From NCBI RefSeq assembly GCF_002310495.1, contig NZ_CP023344.1, forward strand, positions 3,861,501 to 3,925,500: 64,000 bases of DNA, written 5' to 3'. A program made the position numbers and the translations under genes. Under the pieces are notes generated by a model. The model saw only the letters and a program-made list of their open reading frames with translations, was not told where the DNA came from and ran no database searches. Origin of the DNA: Nibricoccus aquaticus. GTDB taxonomy: Bacteria; Verrucomicrobiota; Verrucomicrobiia; Opitutales; Opitutaceae. Position 1 is the first letter of the stretch. Each line of letters starts with the position of its first letter. Below, piece after piece: positions 63,154-64,000 of the stretch.

Positions 63154-63210
63154 GTAGATTTTTCCGATTAAAAATCGTTTGGAAGGCAACATAATCCTAC
63201 CGTCATTGCA

Positions 63211-64000
63211 ATGAGCGAAATCACATCTGCGCCGCTAAGCGACAGTCCGGCGAATCCGCTGGGGTTGTACGTGCATGTGCCGTTTTGCGCGACGACGTGT
63301 GATTTTTGCGCGTTCTATCAGGAGAAACCGATGGGGGATTCTGTGGACCGGTACATGTCTGGAATCGCGCGGGAGGCGGAGCTGGTGGAGTGGGACCGGC
63401 CTGTATCCACGGTGTTCTGGGGCGGGGGCACGCCAGGGTTGCTGGCGCCGGATGATATGCGGCGGCTCGGTGCGGTGGTGAATGCGCGGACCGGTGGGGC
63501 TCACGAAGAGTGGACGGTGGAGATGGCTCCGGCCTCGGTGACGAAGGCGCGGCTGGAGGCGTTGAAGGAAATCGGGGTGACGCGGATCTCGATGGGCGTG
63601 CAGAGTTTTCAACCGGCGTTGCTCGAAGGGCTCGGGCGGCAGCACACGCGGGAGCAGGTTTATCGTGCGCATGAGTTGATCGCGGCGGCGGAGTTCAAGA
63701 GCGTGAATCTGGATTTGATGTTCGCACTGCCCGGGCAGGACGAGGTGGACTGGCTGGCGGATCTGGCGAAGGCCGTGGCGCTGAAGCCGGATCATATCTC
63801 GACGTACTGCCTGACGTTCGAGGAGGACACGAAGCTGTGGGTGAAGCTTTCGCAGGGGAAGGTGAAGCTGGACACGGAGCGTGAGGCGCGACTGTACGAG
63901 CGGACGTGGGCGGAACTCGATGCGGCAGGCTACGCGCAGTATGAGGTTTCCAACTTCGCGAGGCCGGGACACGCGTGCCGGCACAACGTGAATACCTGGC
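63211..64000 (+). CDS. hemW: HemW-like radical SAM protein (partial, runs off the end)
   Basis: The first 263 residues are present; the rest lies beyond the window. The radical SAM cluster CATTCDFCAFY (Cys pattern C-x3-C-x2-C) and the downstream WGGGTPGLL glycine-rich segment fit HemW/coproporphyrinogen III oxidase-like proteins, as do GVQSFQPALLEGLGRQH and DLMFALPGQ. HemW is now regarded as a heme chaperone in many bacteria rather than an oxidase. The start at ATG 63211 (MSEITSAP) is the only good one before the domain. Confidence 0.9.
   Translation, partial: MSEITSAPLSDSPANPLGLYVHVPFCATTCDFCAFYQEKPMGDSVDRYMSGIAREAELVEWDRPVSTVFWGGGTPGLLAPDDMRRLGAVVNARTGGAHEEWTVEMAPASVTKARLEALKEIGVTRISMGVQSFQPALLEGLGRQHTREQVYRAHELIAAAEFKSVNLDLMFALPGQDEVDWLADLAKAVALKPDHISTYCLTFEEDTKLWVKLSQGKVKLDTEREARLYERTWAELDAAGYAQYEVSNFARPGHACRHNVNTW

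Overview
The window is about 64 kb of high-GC bacterial chromosome carrying ordinary vertically inherited genes, with no rRNA, tRNA, IS element, prophage or CRISPR array that I can recognise. Several features point to the Planctomycetes-Verrucomicrobia-Chlamydiae group, most likely Verrucomicrobia of the Opitutaceae type: a 51-residue small basic protein of the Chlamydiae/Verrucomicrobia/Planctomycetes family at 30668-30823, a chlamydia-like GreA fused to a large N-terminal region, lipid A genes (lpxD, an LpxL-like enzyme, heptosyltransferases) showing a Gram-negative envelope, and many secreted glycoside hydrolases. The genus is inference.

Layout. 1-5.7 kb: hybrid sensor kinase, GH28 pectinase, lpxD and a membrane desaturase. 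5.8-12.5 kb: small cytoplasmic proteins (two-cysteine-cluster, SRPBCC, PhnA/YjdM, YciI and VOC types), a secreted PL1-like pectate lyase, an Old Yellow Enzyme and pssA. 12.9-20.3 kb: an MscS channel with a long periplasmic region, two secreted proteins of unknown function (one with PDZ), a second Cys-cluster protein, a sulfurtransferase and a DUF1801 protein. 20.6-28.7 kb: carbohydrate block with GH27, GH43 and GH2 in tandem and a convergent cytoplasmic GH1. 28.9-33.7 kb: XRE regulator, DedA, the small basic protein, cutA, then an rpoZ-smpB-thrB-trmL run. 33.5-38.9 kb: DUF2132/VF530, two oligopeptide ABC ATPases, an acyltransferase-glycosyltransferase fusion and a divergent GT9. 39.0-45.0 kb: serS-tilS-ftsH, then GDP-L-fucose synthase. 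45.2-51.8 kb: membrane pseudokinase, OpgC and HD-phosphohydrolase pair, serA. 51.9-56.3 kb: an ATPase/TOPRIM-like pair and a MarR-Aas pair. 56.5-64 kb: ArsR-methyltransferase fusion, DUF4870, LysE-type exporter, the GreA fusion, an RsmB-type methyltransferase, an IPT/TIG lipoprotein and the start of hemW.

Functionally the window mixes core information genes (rpoZ, smpB, serS, tilS, ftsH, greA, rsmB), envelope building (lpxD, LpxL-GT9, heptosyltransferase, pssA, aas, opgC, fcl) and plant-polysaccharide breakdown. In the last group the secreted GH28 and PL1 would act on pectin and the GH27, GH43, GH2 and GH1 enzymes on galacto-, arabino-/xylo- and gluco-side chains. Many terminators are clear GC stems with T runs.

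The best candidate for an uncharacterised system is the overlapping two-gene unit at 51941-53597: an AAA_21-type ATPase followed by a TOPRIM/DUF4276-like protein. This architecture is shared with known abortive-infection and antiphage modules, but here it sits in otherwise housekeeping surroundings. Other points of note are a degenerate kinase domain, an LpxL-GT9 fusion, a Cys-cluster gene with no canonical start codon, a dispersed palindromic repeat and a heptamer repeat array.
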